A DNA stretch of 64,000 nt from Uranotaenia lowii (taxonomy: Eukaryota > Arthropoda > Insecta > Diptera > Culicidae), in assembly GCF_029784155.1 (NCBI RefSeq), contig NC_073692.1, positions 279,206,413-279,270,412 on the forward strand. The letters are read 5' to 3'. The translations under genes were made by a program, and so were the position numbers. The stretch's first letter is position 1, and each line of letters starts with the position of its first letter. The notes below the pieces were generated by a model. It was given only the letters and a program-made list of their open reading frames with translations. It did no database searches and was not told the origin of the DNA. Positions 9,886 to 24,200 of the stretch are shown here, piece after piece.

Positions 9886-10679
9886 TCGGAAAAAATCAGC
9901 CGAATGATTCTTTCCGAAGCGAGTCTACACACCGCTGCTCATAACCCTTGTCTTGCTCTATGCTCTATGGGCTAAGCTTTGTTACGATGATCCGTATGTT
10001 GATTTGAGGGTTAGTGCACTTAAATTCATTAACTTTATGGTCATATTTGTTCAAATATAATGCCGGGGAGCTGTCCAGTAAAGAGCGTCCGAATCCTACG
10101 GGTTAATTTACAAAGAAAACTGCATCCTCGCGTTTTGGAAGCCATGAGTACGCCCCCCTCGGAAAAGTATTTGAGTAGAGTCGTTCCCTACGATTTAAGC
10201 TGGAGGGATAAGCTAAGACCACAGCTAAGACCTTCTGTGCAGTGGAGATAGTGAGAATGAGGTTTTTTCGTGGAATACCCATAGAGTAAATAGAATGGTT
10301 TCAGGCACCGGGCGTGTTATTGAGTCGATGAAGGATAAAGATTTGGAATCATCCGATCCATTAAGTTAGCGTGTGTTCTGTCAGTCGCGAATCCAAGATT
10401 AGTTGCACTATATCGGCATAAATATGACGGGCAGGAGTATGGAATCCTCGACCTCATCAGTTTATTCAGTCCCTGTACCATGTTTTAGCTCCCAACTTTT
10501 TCTCTGGTTACTAAAACCAATTTCATTATATAAGCTTCTGTAATATATTCATCCGTAGCTTGTGATTAAAGTACACGTATTTTTTTTTTTAAATATTTTG
10601 GAGAAAAAGAAATAAATGTCTTGAATATTTAATTGGCTTCGATGTTTTCACGTCAGCATTATTATTTTGCATCCAACAG
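9886..10679. other. Region upstream of the first visible WDR35 exon
   Basis: No supported gene. The left part resembles 60940-61030 (AGCGAGTCTAC, TTTAACTCG), a dispersed repeat. A 63-codon ORF at 10060-10251 has no recognisable domain. The right end is an intron ending in a consensus acceptor (TTTTGCATCCAACAG at 10679). The small WDR35 first exon that should encode MFxYLSKK was not found here and is probably further upstream or outside the window. Confidence 0.5.
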
Positions 10680-12224
10680 ATAGCCATCCCGAACAACACT
10701 CGTCTGAACTGCATAGCATGGAACAAGGAGCAGGGCTACGTAGCAGTAGGGGGCGAAGATGGGTTGCTGAAGGTGTTGAAGCTGGAACAGGCCACGGCGA
10801 GCAGTGCAGTCCCGGGGAAAGCGCTGCAACCGAGCAACCTCTCGATGAACCAAACCCTGGAGGGGCACAAATCGGCCATCCACGTCGTCACCTGGAATGA
10901 ATCGCAGCAGAAGCTGACCTCCTCGGACCGGGACGGGGTCATTATGGTCTGGATGATGTATAAGGGCTCATGGTACGAAGAGATGACCAACGACCGAAAG
11001 AAGTCAACGGTACGGGGCATGGCGTGGACCAGTGATGGTCAGCGGATTTGTATAGTTTATGAGGACGGGACGGTTATTGTGGGTGAGTTGATACCTCAAA
11101 TTTGAAATGTTGTAGTTTAACGTAACCGTTTGTACTGATTTTTTTTTTTTGCAGGATCTGTCGATGGTAATCGCATTTGGGGTAAAGATCTGAAGAACGT
11201 ATCCTTGACTGGAGTCCAGTGGAGCCCTGACGGCAGGCTTTTGTTGTTTAGTATTAAAACAGGAGAACTCCACCTGTACGACAACCAGGGAATATTTGTT
11301 ATGAAGCTTAACATACAATGTGTTTATTTGACACCAGCGAAGAGTATTACGGTTGTTGGACTTTGCTGGTATCATGAAGCTGTGGCCACTAATCGACCTG
11401 TTTTGGCGATTTGTTACGAAAATGGTAAAATGCAAATAATGAGGAGCGAAAATGATGATACACCAGTGATAATCGATACGAACATGCAGGCGATTTCCTG
11501 TATGTGGAATCACGATGGTACAATTATGGCAGTCTGTGGAATGAAAACCAATCTTAACGATAAGGAAACAAATCAAGTACAATTTTATACACCATATGGA
11601 GTAGTAAGTGTGATCATACAACAAACTCTCATACATAGAGTCCAAGATCTTAATTTTTCTTGCAGCATATCAGAACTTTAAAAATACCTGGAAAAGAAAT
11701 TACGTCCCTCTCCTGGGAGGGAAAATCGTTAAGAATCGCTCTCTCAGTAGATTCGTTCATATACTTTGCCAACATAAGACCGGACTATACGTGGTGTTAT
11801 TTCAACAAAACCGTATGTTATTTGGAGGCTACAAAAAGTGAGGAGATATCGTTGGTTACGTTCTGGGATACCAACTCGAACCAGTGTTATTCAAAGCAAA
11901 TTGATCCGGTTATTGGAATGGCTGCCACTACCGATCATTCCGTTCTGGCGGTGGAAACCAAAATCAGCGCTAAGGAGTTTAATTTCCTAGGTGACAGCAA
12001 GAGCAAGGATTACATGTATCAGCTATTGGTTTGCAACTCAATAAGCACCACTGTCGATTGTAAGAATTGTTTAGAAATTGCGTGTTCTCTTCAAGAATAA
12101 TCAAATTTGTTAATTTTCAGCTAAGTACATTGATATAAAGCCTAATTTTATTGCAATGAATTCAACTCATGTCATAGTTGCGTCAAAAGATCAGTTTCTG
12201 TTATGGCACTACCATACTCCCAAG
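10680..12224 (+). CDS. WDR35: WDR35 exons for the WD40 half
   Basis: Four exons with introns of 72, 62 and 61 bp, the usual short insect size. Diagnostic family text includes [36 protein letters not shown]-type repeats ([18 protein letters not shown]), [24 protein letters not shown] and the junction-spanning TVD-SKYIDIKP. Donors are GTGAGT, GTAAGT, GTAAGA and GTACGT; acceptors are GCAG, GCAG and TCAG. Phases are 1, 0, 1 and 0 in order. The high-GC first visible exon contrasts with the AT-rich introns around it. Confidence 0.94.
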
Positions 12225-15200
12225 GTACGTATTGCGATAGCTCAACTAGCTCATAAATAATGATATAGCTCAACTAGCTCCTAAAAGTTAACAATAACGT
12301 AACGAAGATTATTTACTGTAGAAGAAGAATTTAAGAAAAGTACATGTAAACTTATCGATCGTTAAAAACTCTGCTATTCGATCTTTGCGTTGCCATCTCT
12401 CTAGTTGCAATCCAGATATTTTTGGTTTGGTGGTTACCACGGTAGAACAGAGCAGAGTACGAATCACACTTTCATCAGTTTAGATTCCGAGACCACTGCT
12501 CTGCTGATCAACGGTCACCACACTTTGATCGAGTGCGCCTGATTGCGGTTGCTCTGTCGGTCGAAAAGAAATCTAGTGTAACGGGTGGCAACTAAAATTT
12601 TGGAATTTCTCTTTCAAGCTGTGGAAAATAGTCAAGTATACTTGAAGAAGATTTGATTTATTGGAAATAAAGGTACATTGTCCATTTTTGAAAAAAATTA
12701 GTGAACAATTGAAAACGATCCATAATCGGCTGTTTGCCGAAGCTTCCGTTCGATGTCGGAACAGGAGCTTTGTACGGCCTTCATGTCAACTTTGTGAATA
12801 CATCTCTTGATTCTACCAAACAATTGTTTGCAGTTCTTGGCTCTCCAATTGTTTTTGTACACCAAAGCTCAAAGTTCCGAAAAAATCTTCGGTTGGGCGA
12901 CACTGAGACAGATTTGTTGTGGTTCTTGGGTACAAATGGGATCGAATGGGTATTCAGGAAGTATTGTGTGTTTTAAGCATAATGCGATGACGCTTTATCC
13001 GGCCAAAACACGTATTGTCCATCTGCATGATGTTTTTGTAGACACGACTTCAAAATTTTATTCAAACATTCATTCTGGTACACATCTTGATTGGTAACCA
13101 GACGGCTTGATCCCTTGGTAAGAAATATCTCTCTCGAAAATGGCGATGTATAGCATCACTCTCAGTTTAAACTTATGTTTGAATTTGTTTTTAATTTTCG
13201 GAGATATAGTAGAACTATCCTTGAATAGTATCGATCGTTTCCTGAGATACGCGGCTGCGAAAGAGGGAAGTAACTTTCGTCGTCCAAAACAAAACATTTT
13301 TCGGATTATTTTTTATCATCCAATGGCATTGGGATTTAAGAGTCGAAATCTGATCCTCAGTATATTCTGAGGGCTCTTGTCTTATTTCTGCCTCTAATTC
13401 CTTGCGAGTAGTTGTTGGGGATTTTAGAATATGGTAAACAGTTGAAACCACCTCATTTTTACTTTTTAAAATGTTGTATTGCATACTTTTTTCTATTCCA
13501 AAACCAGGCAATATCCGCGTAAATCTGAGGAAATTCTAGAAAATAATCCAAAAAAATTAAGGGGAAAGTGAAAAAAAATTATATTGATTTATTTTTTTGC
13601 AGCACATCAACAGTGTTGAATTCGTGTTTTACGCATCCGATAAAAATTTTTGTTCGGTTTTTGTTAAAGAAACTTTTAACAAAACCTCTTTTTAACTAAC
13701 AATTTTAAACCGGATTTGATTTTTTAGTTTTAATTTATAAATTCTGTGATTGAAACCGCGCAAAATCCAAGTAGTATTTAAAAATATGAGGGCATACGGC
13801 CCGAACCGGGCTTTTCTCGAGCCCGGATAAATCCAAGCAATCTGAAATGCTTATTTATGTACTAATAATTTCATACGCGGGTTAGGCTGATCAAATTTTA
13901 CGTTTGGCCAGGTTTTTGTCAGGTACCTAAAAATATCCGTACTGCATTAAGTTAGTGGCACTAATTTTAACAGCAAAACGATACCCAAAAGACGCATCAA
14001 TCATGACGTGATTTCACTTTTTCGTACTTTTTTGCATTGTTGTTGTTTTAGAGGCCAATCCAAGGAATATTTAAAGAAGGTAGTGCCAAGGCAGCCCTGC
14101 TCTAGTATTGGTACAGACTGTGTCGTCACAATCACGAGGAATCTGTTAATTTCGTTAATTTACTAGAAAATTTGCCTTTTTTCCGTTGATAATTATAAAA
14201 AATTGCTGGAAATTTTCTTCTTTTAAAACATGTTACTCTAGAAGTATTCCTGCTCTTCAAGATCGGTACAAAAAAGATGGATTTTTGAGAATTTTTATAT
14301 AACATAGACCATCGAAGTTAAAAAAAGGTGGATTTTCCCTACTCAAATTTGCAAAACCTTAAAATCAGTTCAAAGTCTTCCATGAAAATGTGCAATTCAG
14401 TGCAGTTTAAGATCCTTATTTCGTTAAGTAATCAAAACACAAATTTTTATTCAAAATCACAATCATTAATTGGCATTTTAGTGAATCGAGTTAACAATCA
14501 TTAATTGATGTTAATTGTTCTACAAAAGATTTGAATATGGTAAACTGGTGGGATAAAAATTTTTCTTCATTTTTGCACGTTTTAGTTCATCTGTGGTTTT
14601 AGCTTCAAGATGACATTGCATTTATTAATAAAAATTAAAAAAAAAACATAATGCAATCTCAAAGGCACAGAAAACTTTCATAAAATAGTGAAATTTAGGC
14701 CTTACAACACATTCAAAATGAATTTGGAATTTGGTAGTTTTCTTTGAAATGTACGCCATTCGCAAATAAATTTTCGATACATTCGTTTTTGTGACGTCAC
14801 GAAAAAAAACCAATGTGGCTCTCGACATTACCTTATTTAAATATTCCTTGAGGCCAATCATTGTAGTTTAGAATGAAGAAAATAAATGCAAATGAAAGCG
14901 ACATGGGTTTCTTTCGAAATGAAAAGTTTGTTCTATAACAAGGAAGATTACCAATTTGGTCCTACACAAGAAATGTGACGATGCGTGTAGCGGGGGGGGG
15001 GGGGGCGGTGTTGTAGGCTTGGTGGCCGTGCTGTGCTTTTTATTCGGGTTCTTTTCGATATGAAAACTATATAACAAACACTGCTTTCTACCACGTACCA
15101 TGTCGATCTTATTTAAAAAGAATATGTTTAATGTATGATTCGTCAAATACCATTGAATACAAGCGAGATTTACAGTCTAATCTGGCACTTACGGATCAAA

Positions 15201-18200
15201 TCCGATACTTGACTATTGATTTCATCACTCAATTTTGAAAGTCTCAGAAGTCTGGGCACTCTCAGCAAAAATCTGGGCAAAATCTGTGTCTGATCAATAT
15301 CTGGACGTAGGGCCAAAAGTCTTGGTTTTACAGACAAATCTAGGCAATCCAGCTCCTGACTTCTGTATAAAGGGTGATACGGTCAAAATTTGGCCAATAT
15401 CAACTTGACGTATTTCTTTCAATTTTGCATTTAAAAAACCTGAACACCTATATAACAAACACTGCTTTCTACCACGTACCATATGAACTTTTCATTTACC
15501 GTGGTTGAATTAAAAGGAATCTTTCGATTGCTTTGATTCAGTATTTCTTTCAATTTTGCATTTAAAAAACCTGAACACCCCTCATTTTGAAGGTGTGTAT
15601 GTGTGTAGAATGTTGCTCCTATTTTGATTTTGGAATTTACTCTTCAGTTGTCAAAATGCCGTCCAAGGAAGAAGAGCAGCGTATCAAAATTTTGCTCGCG
15701 CATCGCGAAAATCCGAGCTACTTCCACGCAAAGCTGGCAAAATCGCTAAAAGTTGCCAAATCAACCGTTACAAATGTAATTAAAGTGTTTGGGGAACGTT
15801 TGTCGACAGCCAGGAAGTCTGGATCGGGGGGAAATCGAAAACCGGAAGCCGCTGAGACGACAAAGAGAGTTGCCGGTAGTTTCAAGCGAAACACTAACCT
15901 CTCTCTCCAAGATGCCGCAATTAAGCTGACATCGTCTACAACCGTGCATCGAGCTAAAAAACGAGCCGGACTATCGACTTACAAGAAAATAGTGACTCCA
16001 AATCGCGATGATAAACAAAATACGACGGCCAAAGCGCGTACACGACGATGCTGACGAAGTTTGACTGTGTTGTAAAGGACGACGAAACCTACGTCAAAGC
16101 CGACTACAAGCAGCTTCCGGGACAGGAGTTTTATACGGCAAATTTTTCAAGCACATGAAGCTGTCAAAGTTTGCGAAGAAATATCTGGTTTGGCAAGCCA
16201 TCTGTACCTGTGGCTTGAAAAGCAGCATTTTCATAGCTTCCGGGACTGTCAACCAAGAAATTTACGTGAAAGAGTGTTTGAATAAACGTCTGCTGCCTTT
16301 CCTGAAGAAACACGGTTGTTCCGTACTGTTTTGGCCGGATTTGGCATCTTGCCATTACGGTAAAAAGGCCATGGAGTGGTACGCCGCCAACAACGTGCAG
16401 GTGGTTCCCAAGGACAAGAACCCTCCCAACACGCCAGAGCTCCACCCAATTGAGAAATACTGGGCTATTGTCAAGCAGAATCTAAAGAAGACCAAAAAAA
16501 CTGCTAAGGACGAGCAGCAGTTCAAGGCAAAATGGCTTTCTGCGGCGAAGAAGGTGGACAAGGTGGCTGTACAAAATCTCATGGCATGGGTTAAGCGTAA
16601 GGCCCGGCAATTCAGATTTTAAAAGCGGAAGCCTAACTGAATATTTTTCCTGAATTTTATACTAATTAAACTTGAAAAAGAAATTTTATTTGATTTTTTA
16701 AATAAACGATTTCACCTATTTACACGCGTTTTCCCTTGGCCAAATTTTGACCGTATCACCCCACGTTAATTTCCTGTTTTCTATGGGGAAATAGAATATC
16801 GGTGTCAAACAAGTTGTAGAAATAATAATCACCCACAATTCAGTGTACGGAGTTTGTTGATTGAATAGCAAAAACAAAGTTGTACGCTTTCAAAGCTGTG
16901 AAATTTGACATTTGATTGCAATCTTTCCGAGTAAATATGAGCTTGTACGAAAATTATGTTACATATTTGAAAGTTGCTTCAAACTGAGTTCACAACGTTT
17001 ACTCTGCTCTTCTCATTCAATAATTCGCCAAACTCGATCGCATTGGTTTTTGTGGGTCTCTACTGGAATGTTTTCGCAGCTACCTGGTAGGTCGGAAACT
17101 TACTGTCCGAACGGGAGAATCCTTCTCCAACCAGTTTTTCGCCACCTCTGGAGTGCCTCAAGGGAGCCAATTAGGACCAATACTGTTCTTGATTTATTTC
17201 AACGACGTGCTGTTGCTCCTCGATGGACCAAAATTAGCTTACGCAGACGACCTGAAGTTGTTATATCCCATCTCCGGCCCTGACGATGCCAAGTTCTTGC
17301 AGGACCAGTTCAACCTCTTCGCCTCCTGGTGCGATGTCAATTGTCTGCCCTTAAATCGTAGTAAATGCGCAGCAATTTCTTTTTCCCGTAAGCGGCTTCC
17401 ATCAAATGCAGTGTATTTTCTCGGCGACGAGGCTATTGCTCGAGTTGAGCACGTGAAAGATCTTGGTGTCATTCTTGACAAACGGATAAATTTCAAGATT
17501 CACACCAATTACATCGCCGATAAAGCTTCTAGAAGCCTAGGTCTACTGTTTCGCATGGCGAAAGACTTCAAAGATATTTACTGTTTGAAGAGTCTTTATT
17601 GCAGTTTGGTTCGTTCGATCATTCGATCTGGTGCCTTTATTACCAAAACGGCTCCGAGCGTATTGAGGCTATCCAACGGCGTTTTATGAGATTCGCCCTT
17701 TGACACCTGAGCTGGCAAGACTTCCCAGCTACGAGAGCCGCTGTCGTCTAATCGACATCGACACGCTGCAAGCCCGCAGGACCGCCGCACGAGCCTCTGT
17801 CGTAGCTGATTTGCTTTCATCCAGAACTGATTGTCCCGCACTGTTGGAAGGTCTTCAACTCAACATAAAACCTCGTGGCTTGAGAAATCGTTATTTCCAG
17901 CTCTACGTCCCTCTTCGTTTGAATAATTATGGGGCTAACACATCACTTATTGGTGTAATCAAGACATTCAACCGCTACTCCGAACATTTTGATTTTGACG
18001 TTTCGAGGGATGCATTCCGAAGAAAAATCCTTAGAGCACCTGCAACGGTTCAGGCGTAAATATTGGTTTTAAGTATACCAGTTAAAGCACAATTTGAAAT
18101 TTTAGAATCGGCTAAAACACCCACCTCCCACCGGTGTAGGAGCAAATTTAACCTTCCAAAGTCGTTCGGGTCAATATGACCCGAAGCGCGCATTCAAATC

Positions 18201-21200
18201 ATCATAACTCTTCAAGAAAAAATCGCAAAAATTTGATTTTAAAAACCTCCCTGGGGAATCACGAAATACACAATCTGTAGTACCAGGCAACTTCCTGTGA
18301 CCACCGGAAGTGCTCCCTCAAAAAAATCCGTAATTAGGCTGTTCGGGTCTATATGACCCGAGAGTTTGCGTAAGTTCCCCTGGCCGCAAATATTGACCGA
18401 TTTCGATGAATTTATATTCATTGTATGGATTATTAATTCTAGTTTCTCAATATTGAAAAATAAAGTCGAAATATTTTACGAAATCACCAGTAGCTGATTC
18501 CGAATGAAAAAAGTCCCGAAAAAAAGCTCTTTTTAGAATGCCTATAACTTGAGACAGGTTCCAAATATTGCGCTGATTTTATAATATTTGGAATTGTCAA
18601 GAATAAATCTATCCATGGATGTATAAGTTTTTGGTGGTCCAAAGGAAGTTTTGGCCGCTATCCCGGAACTTCCGGTAGAAAAAATTCTTACTTAAAAAAA
18701 GTCACCCAATTTTGGCTTTGCATTGCTGTATCTCGCTTACCAATGGATCGGTTCTCTAAATTCAAATTTTTGTTTTTTTTCGTTAACTTTATTATTATTT
18801 TCGTAGAACATAGTTGGTTCCTAAAAAATCTCAGTTGTTCAGTATAAGGTAATGAAACTCACATCTTTTTTGTCATTTTTCAAACTCCCCCTCGTGTCGG
18901 TGGGTTTACGCGATTTTGTTAGCGTGATTTCTCTAAAATTTGAACTCAAATTGGTCACTTTTTATATACCTAGAGATTCATTAGAATCTCCTCTTTCGAT
19001 TGACATACATTTTGTGTTGTGTTTTGAAATTTTGTAGCAACGTTTTTCGAATTTACTGAAAGCTGCCAGATTTCAACCAGTTTGGTCCACGTTTTCAACA
19101 GGTTGGTGTACAAATCTCGCACCCCTCACGTAGCCGCGGGAGAAACAAATCCTTTAGCTCTCTTTTTGTCGCTCACCAAATCTACCACCCAACCCAGCAG
19201 CAGGAGGAACTGCCGTCTCGCCGCGTGGTTTGTTGATTGATTGTGCTGATGCTGATAACGAAATGAATGCTTTATTGTTGTAGGAATTGCTTGAATCTTT
19301 TTTGATTTAATATTTTAATGGATGGACAACATTTCTAAAGTTCACGTCCATGATTTCAGATTCAGATTACAGATTTCAGATTGCAGATTTCAGATTTCAG
19401 ATTCAGATATCAGATTTAAATTTCAAGATTCAGATCTGAAAAAAAAAAAAAAATTTGGTATGTGATGGTAATGCTTCTAGACAAATTCTACCCGCTCATT
19501 TTCACCATCTTTCATTTCTTCTAACCTTCTATCCATCTATATAAAAATTTCATAATCTTTAGATGTCCCTACTAAAAAGGACATCACTTTTCACCGCTAG
19601 GCCGATAAATCAAAGTAACAAACAAAAATTACGGTGGTTAATCTCTTCATAAAAATAATAATAAAGTTAACGAAAAAAAACAAAAATTTAAATTTAGAGA
19701 ATCGATCCATTGGTAAGCGAGATACAGCAATGCAAAGCCAAAACTGGGTGACTTTTTTGAATTCAGAATTTTTTCTACCGGAAGTTCCGGGATAGCGGCC
19801 AAAACTTCCTTTGGACCACCAAAAATTTATACATTCGTGGATAGATTTATTCTTGACAATTCCAAATATTATAAAATCAGCGCAATATTTGGAACCTGTC
19901 TCAAGTTATAGGCATTCTAAAAAGAGCTCTTTTTCGGGACTTTTTTCATTCGGAATCAGCTACTGGTGGTTTCGTAAAATATTTCGACTTTATTTTTCAA
20001 TATTGAGAAACTAGAATAAATTATCTATACAATGAATTAAAATTCATCGAAATCGGTCAATATTTGCGGCCAGGAGAACGTTTGTAATCTGCAGGTCAAA
20101 TTTATCAAAAATAGATTTGTACGGAAATTTTGCGAACGGCTTTGGAAGGTTAAAACAGAAACACTTTCATTGCAGACACTCAATAATTGAGAAGAAAAAA
20201 CCCATTTTATTAGAAAAATTGCATAAGTTTTGAGTTTCACGGTTAATTGTCTTAAAATTAATTTTATGAATATTCTTTTTGACAGAACAATGATTTCAAC
20301 TTTTCTACCAGGATTTCATTAATTTAAAAGCAAAAATGACTACACAACGAGGAAAAAAGGTCAATTGAAACAATTCTTTAATTAATTCAATCAAATTGCT
20401 TTGAATCAATGAAATAAGGTTTTGTTAAAATGAAATGAATAGCAATATTTTTATCAAGTTATTGCTGACATTGATAAAGGAAATGAGAAATGTTTATCTC
20501 AAAGTCAAAGGAAATTTTCCTTTGATTTGTCGACATTTTTGTTTGACAAAAACTTGTTTCACTTTGTAAATTTATGTATGGATACAGAAAAATATGCTGA
20601 TATTGACGAAAACTCCGAGCACTCCTACACGAAACTAAAAATCTCTCAATATCTCAAATAAAACACAAATTATAGAACAAACAATAAACATTTATTTTAC
20701 CTCATCGAAAAACTATCAAAATTTTCTTTACGTTTTTTTTTTTCAAATTTTAGAACGCTGACTGGATTCACAATTCGTCGAGCCCAAATGAAAGCTTTTT
20801 ATTTAATTATATTAAATCGAGAATAATATGACATCTATTATTTATACTTGATATGGTTTTTATTAAAATCTTTTTCAATTTATGTAACGTATAGGCTGGT
20901 TGAATTGAAAAAATAAAAATTCAAATAATATCTCAAAAAGAAACTATTATCACACCCAATGTTACCCAAACATGTGTTAAAGAAATCATTGTTGGCTAAA
21001 ATTTTCTCACCGTGACTAAATCGGTCTGTCGTATAATTTGAAATCCTGTTCCAAATTTGCATGAATTTGGAACAAAGGCGTATAACTGTTGGGAATTTTG
21101 AAATCGATAACTGTGCTAAAACAGCAATTTACGCCACCGGTGCCAGCCGAATTGTTTTAGCGTGGTCGAAAACCGTGTTTTGCATCTACCGTTGGGACAG

Positions 21201-24200
21201 CCCTTAAAGCTTCAAGTTTTGTGTAGACAATTGTATTTGTAGTGTCATTAATTTTAATTTTAAATTATTTTTTCATTAGGATCAATATGTGATCCGTTGA
21301 TGTACAATAAATAATAATAATTATGTATGCGCAATGTATAATACAAAATCATTGAAATAACAATATTCTTCAGAAAAATTGAACAAAAATATGTTTTTCC
21401 TGATTTACTGAAGGTTTATGTATGTCAATTTGTAAGGAAACTTTCGATACATGTTAGTGGGTTATGACTTTTTTTTTGTTTGGCTTAGTACAAAGTTATT
21501 CTTAGACAAATTCATTATAATTTATTTGATACCGATCACTACAATTCAGGGAAACATTAATTTCCAAAAGTACCAAAAGTGATATAAAACATATAGTCGA
21601 GAAATAAAAAAAAATCGAACCCATTTCACCTATATTTGGGGGCTTTTTCCTGTTGGGGAGAGAATCCACTGCGACCATTAAGTTGATCTATTGTGGTATT
21701 ACCCCGCGTTATTATTTTTACTTTGCTATGCTACCTGACATCCCTGCACTATTTGTTGAAGTTGCAGTTGTATAGGTAGGGTCTCAAAGTGCAATCTTAT
21801 ACCGTATTTGTTTTCTCCCCTTGTTCAGTGTTCCACCGGCCCGATAAAAACAAACACATATCGGCGCCAGTGTATTGCTACCTCACACGTTCTCTCGCAA
21901 CACTGACAAAATTTTCGGGGCACTACCGCCTGATAGCAGTGCAACACCAGGTCAAAACCAGTGCAACACTGTCCGAATAAACAAACAGTTTAACAGCACC
22001 TAAAGGTGTACCAGTGCAACACTAGTGCAACACTCGGCATAAACAAATACGGTATAAGTTTCTTGATTCCTTTCTCACCCCATGCCCCTCTCATTGTTAT
22101 CCCTTTCTCAGCAAAGACAAAGAGGATAAAACAAACCACCGACCAAATAGAAGACGGCCAATGCAGTGCGTTTTTTGGTAATTGGCGGCGCGCCGCGGCG
22201 GTGGCAGAACGATTATGACAATGAGTTTTCGTTTGCTAAGCTACTCAAATGGTGCACTGGGTAAGAAATCGGACTGGAAAGCAAAGAAGAGATGTTGCAG
22301 TGAGTTCGATTCTCGCCGTATTTTTTTTTTGTGGATCATCCAATAGGATAAAAATCCCATAACATGTTTTTCTTTTTTCGCTTGAACGTTGTTGTCATTC
22401 TATTCCAATCATATCATCTTTGGCACAGTACACTTTTCAGCGCTTTTTCGGCACAGAGAAAAGTTTGCCAGATAGCCCGGTTTTGCCCGGATATTTAATA
22501 CAAAATTTAGGAAAAGTCCAGTTCGGCCCGGTTACCCCGATCTCATTAAAAAAAGCTAGGATTTTACCCGGATTTATTCACCATATTTGCCAAATCGAAC
22601 AAAAAAAAAAACAATTGTGTTGTATTTTTTTTATTAATGCGTACAAATCGAAATTTTTTGAGCTAGGGTTATAAAAATAAGCACGAAAGGTTTTATGGAG
22701 GCCGTAAAAACAATTTAAAATCAGCTAAAAAGTTCTGATGAAACTTTGTTTTTTAAATTTAACTTTTTGATTTTGGTTGAGTAATTCCTGGGTTTCGACA
22801 ATTTTGAAATCTAATAGCCCAGTTTAGTCCAGCCCGGATACGTGGTAAAAACACTCTGACAACCTTACGGTAGACCCATCATAAATTTCAGCCTACATCG
22901 CTTAGAAATGAACAAGTTTTATTATTTCTAAAGATATTTGCAACACAGTTAAATTATGATTCATGATTGATTGCATAAAAAACAATTTTGTATCTTACCT
23001 TGACCATCGATGTATAATACCTATTTTGAAATTCCCAGGGCGCCTCGACTTTGCATGCCACCGTCAAAGTAAAGAAGGACAAAAAATACCATATTGACGA
23101 TACGCCAGCTTTGGACGTTTTGAATGATCTGGATGCGAACAACACGTACGACATTCCCACGAAAACGGACCCCAGCCAGGATCCCATTTGCTGTATTGCC
23201 GTTTCGGAACAACTTCTGCTGATTGGGCGAGAATCCGGATTGATTCATGAATACACGTTGCCCCATTTGGTGCTAAGAAACAGGCACTATTTGCAAACAC
23301 GTTGCTACAAAATGGCCATTAACTGCAATTCAACTCGAGCTGCTTTGATTGATTGCAACGGTGTTCTGACGACGCTGTCCTTGCGAGAAGATACCGACGA
23401 AAGCCAGAACACCGAGGGGAAAATTGAAAGGAAAGATGTCTGGGCAGTTTGTTGGGCTAGAGATAATCCTCAATTGTTGGCGATTATGGAAAAGACCAGA
23501 ATGTATATTCTTAAAGGAGCGGATCCGGAAGAGCCGATATCATGTTCTGGATATATCTGTAATTTTGAAGACCTGGAAATAACTGGAGTACTTTTGGATG
23601 AAATCATCAAAGCAAATGCTACTCCAAATGTCAAGGAACACATTCTACAGCTTCGGGTCAAATCGCTGCGAGACACGGAAGATCTGTTGTCTCATGTTGG
23701 CATAACTGAGGCTAAACAGTTTATAGAGGATAATTCCCATCCACGTTTATGGAGACTACTGGCCGAAGCTTCACTAAAGAAACTGGATCTCGAAACAGCT
23801 GAATCTGCTTTTGTTCGCTGCAGTAACTACCCGGGAATTCAGCTCATTAAACGGCTTAAGAGCATCCAGCTGGAGGTGCTTCAAAAGGCGGAGATTTGTG
23901 CCTTTTTTGGTGAATTTGACGAGGCTGAAAAGTTGTACATCGATATCGATCGCCGTGATCTCGCCATAAGCTTAAGGCAAACTTTGTGCGATTGGTTTCG
24001 AACAGTTCAACTCTATCGAATGGGACCTGGCATATCTGATCAGCAGATGGAGCATGCTTGGCGAGAAATCGGACACCATTTCATGAATATGAGAGCCTGG
24101 GAAAGTGCTAAAGAATATTACGAGAAGGCTCATTACATCGAAGGTCTCATGGATACCTTGTATCATTTGGAACAATATGATGAGCTTGTAGGCTGCATGC

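Larger units (their letters stand above)
18110..21185. mobile_element. Possible outer TIR element hosting the piggyBac MITE
   Basis: GCTAAAACACCCACCTCCC/CACCGGTG at about 18115-18140 is mirrored by CACCGGTGCCAGCCGAATTG/TTTTAGC at about 21136-21172. The imperfect inverted repeat (about 40 bp) suggests an older element split by the 18152-20149 insertion and itself inserted into the non-LTR 3' UTR. No duplication was found. Confidence 0.35.

Noticed and set aside
10060..10251. 63-codon ORF upstream of WDR35
   Set aside because: No domain, no splice support and no relation to the IFT121 N-terminus.
16155..16622. Functional transposase gene
   Set aside because: It is only the C-terminal part of a frameshifted ITmD37E protein.
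22232..22331. tRNA gene on the plus strand
   Set aside because: Only box-like motifs and a T run; no cloverleaf.
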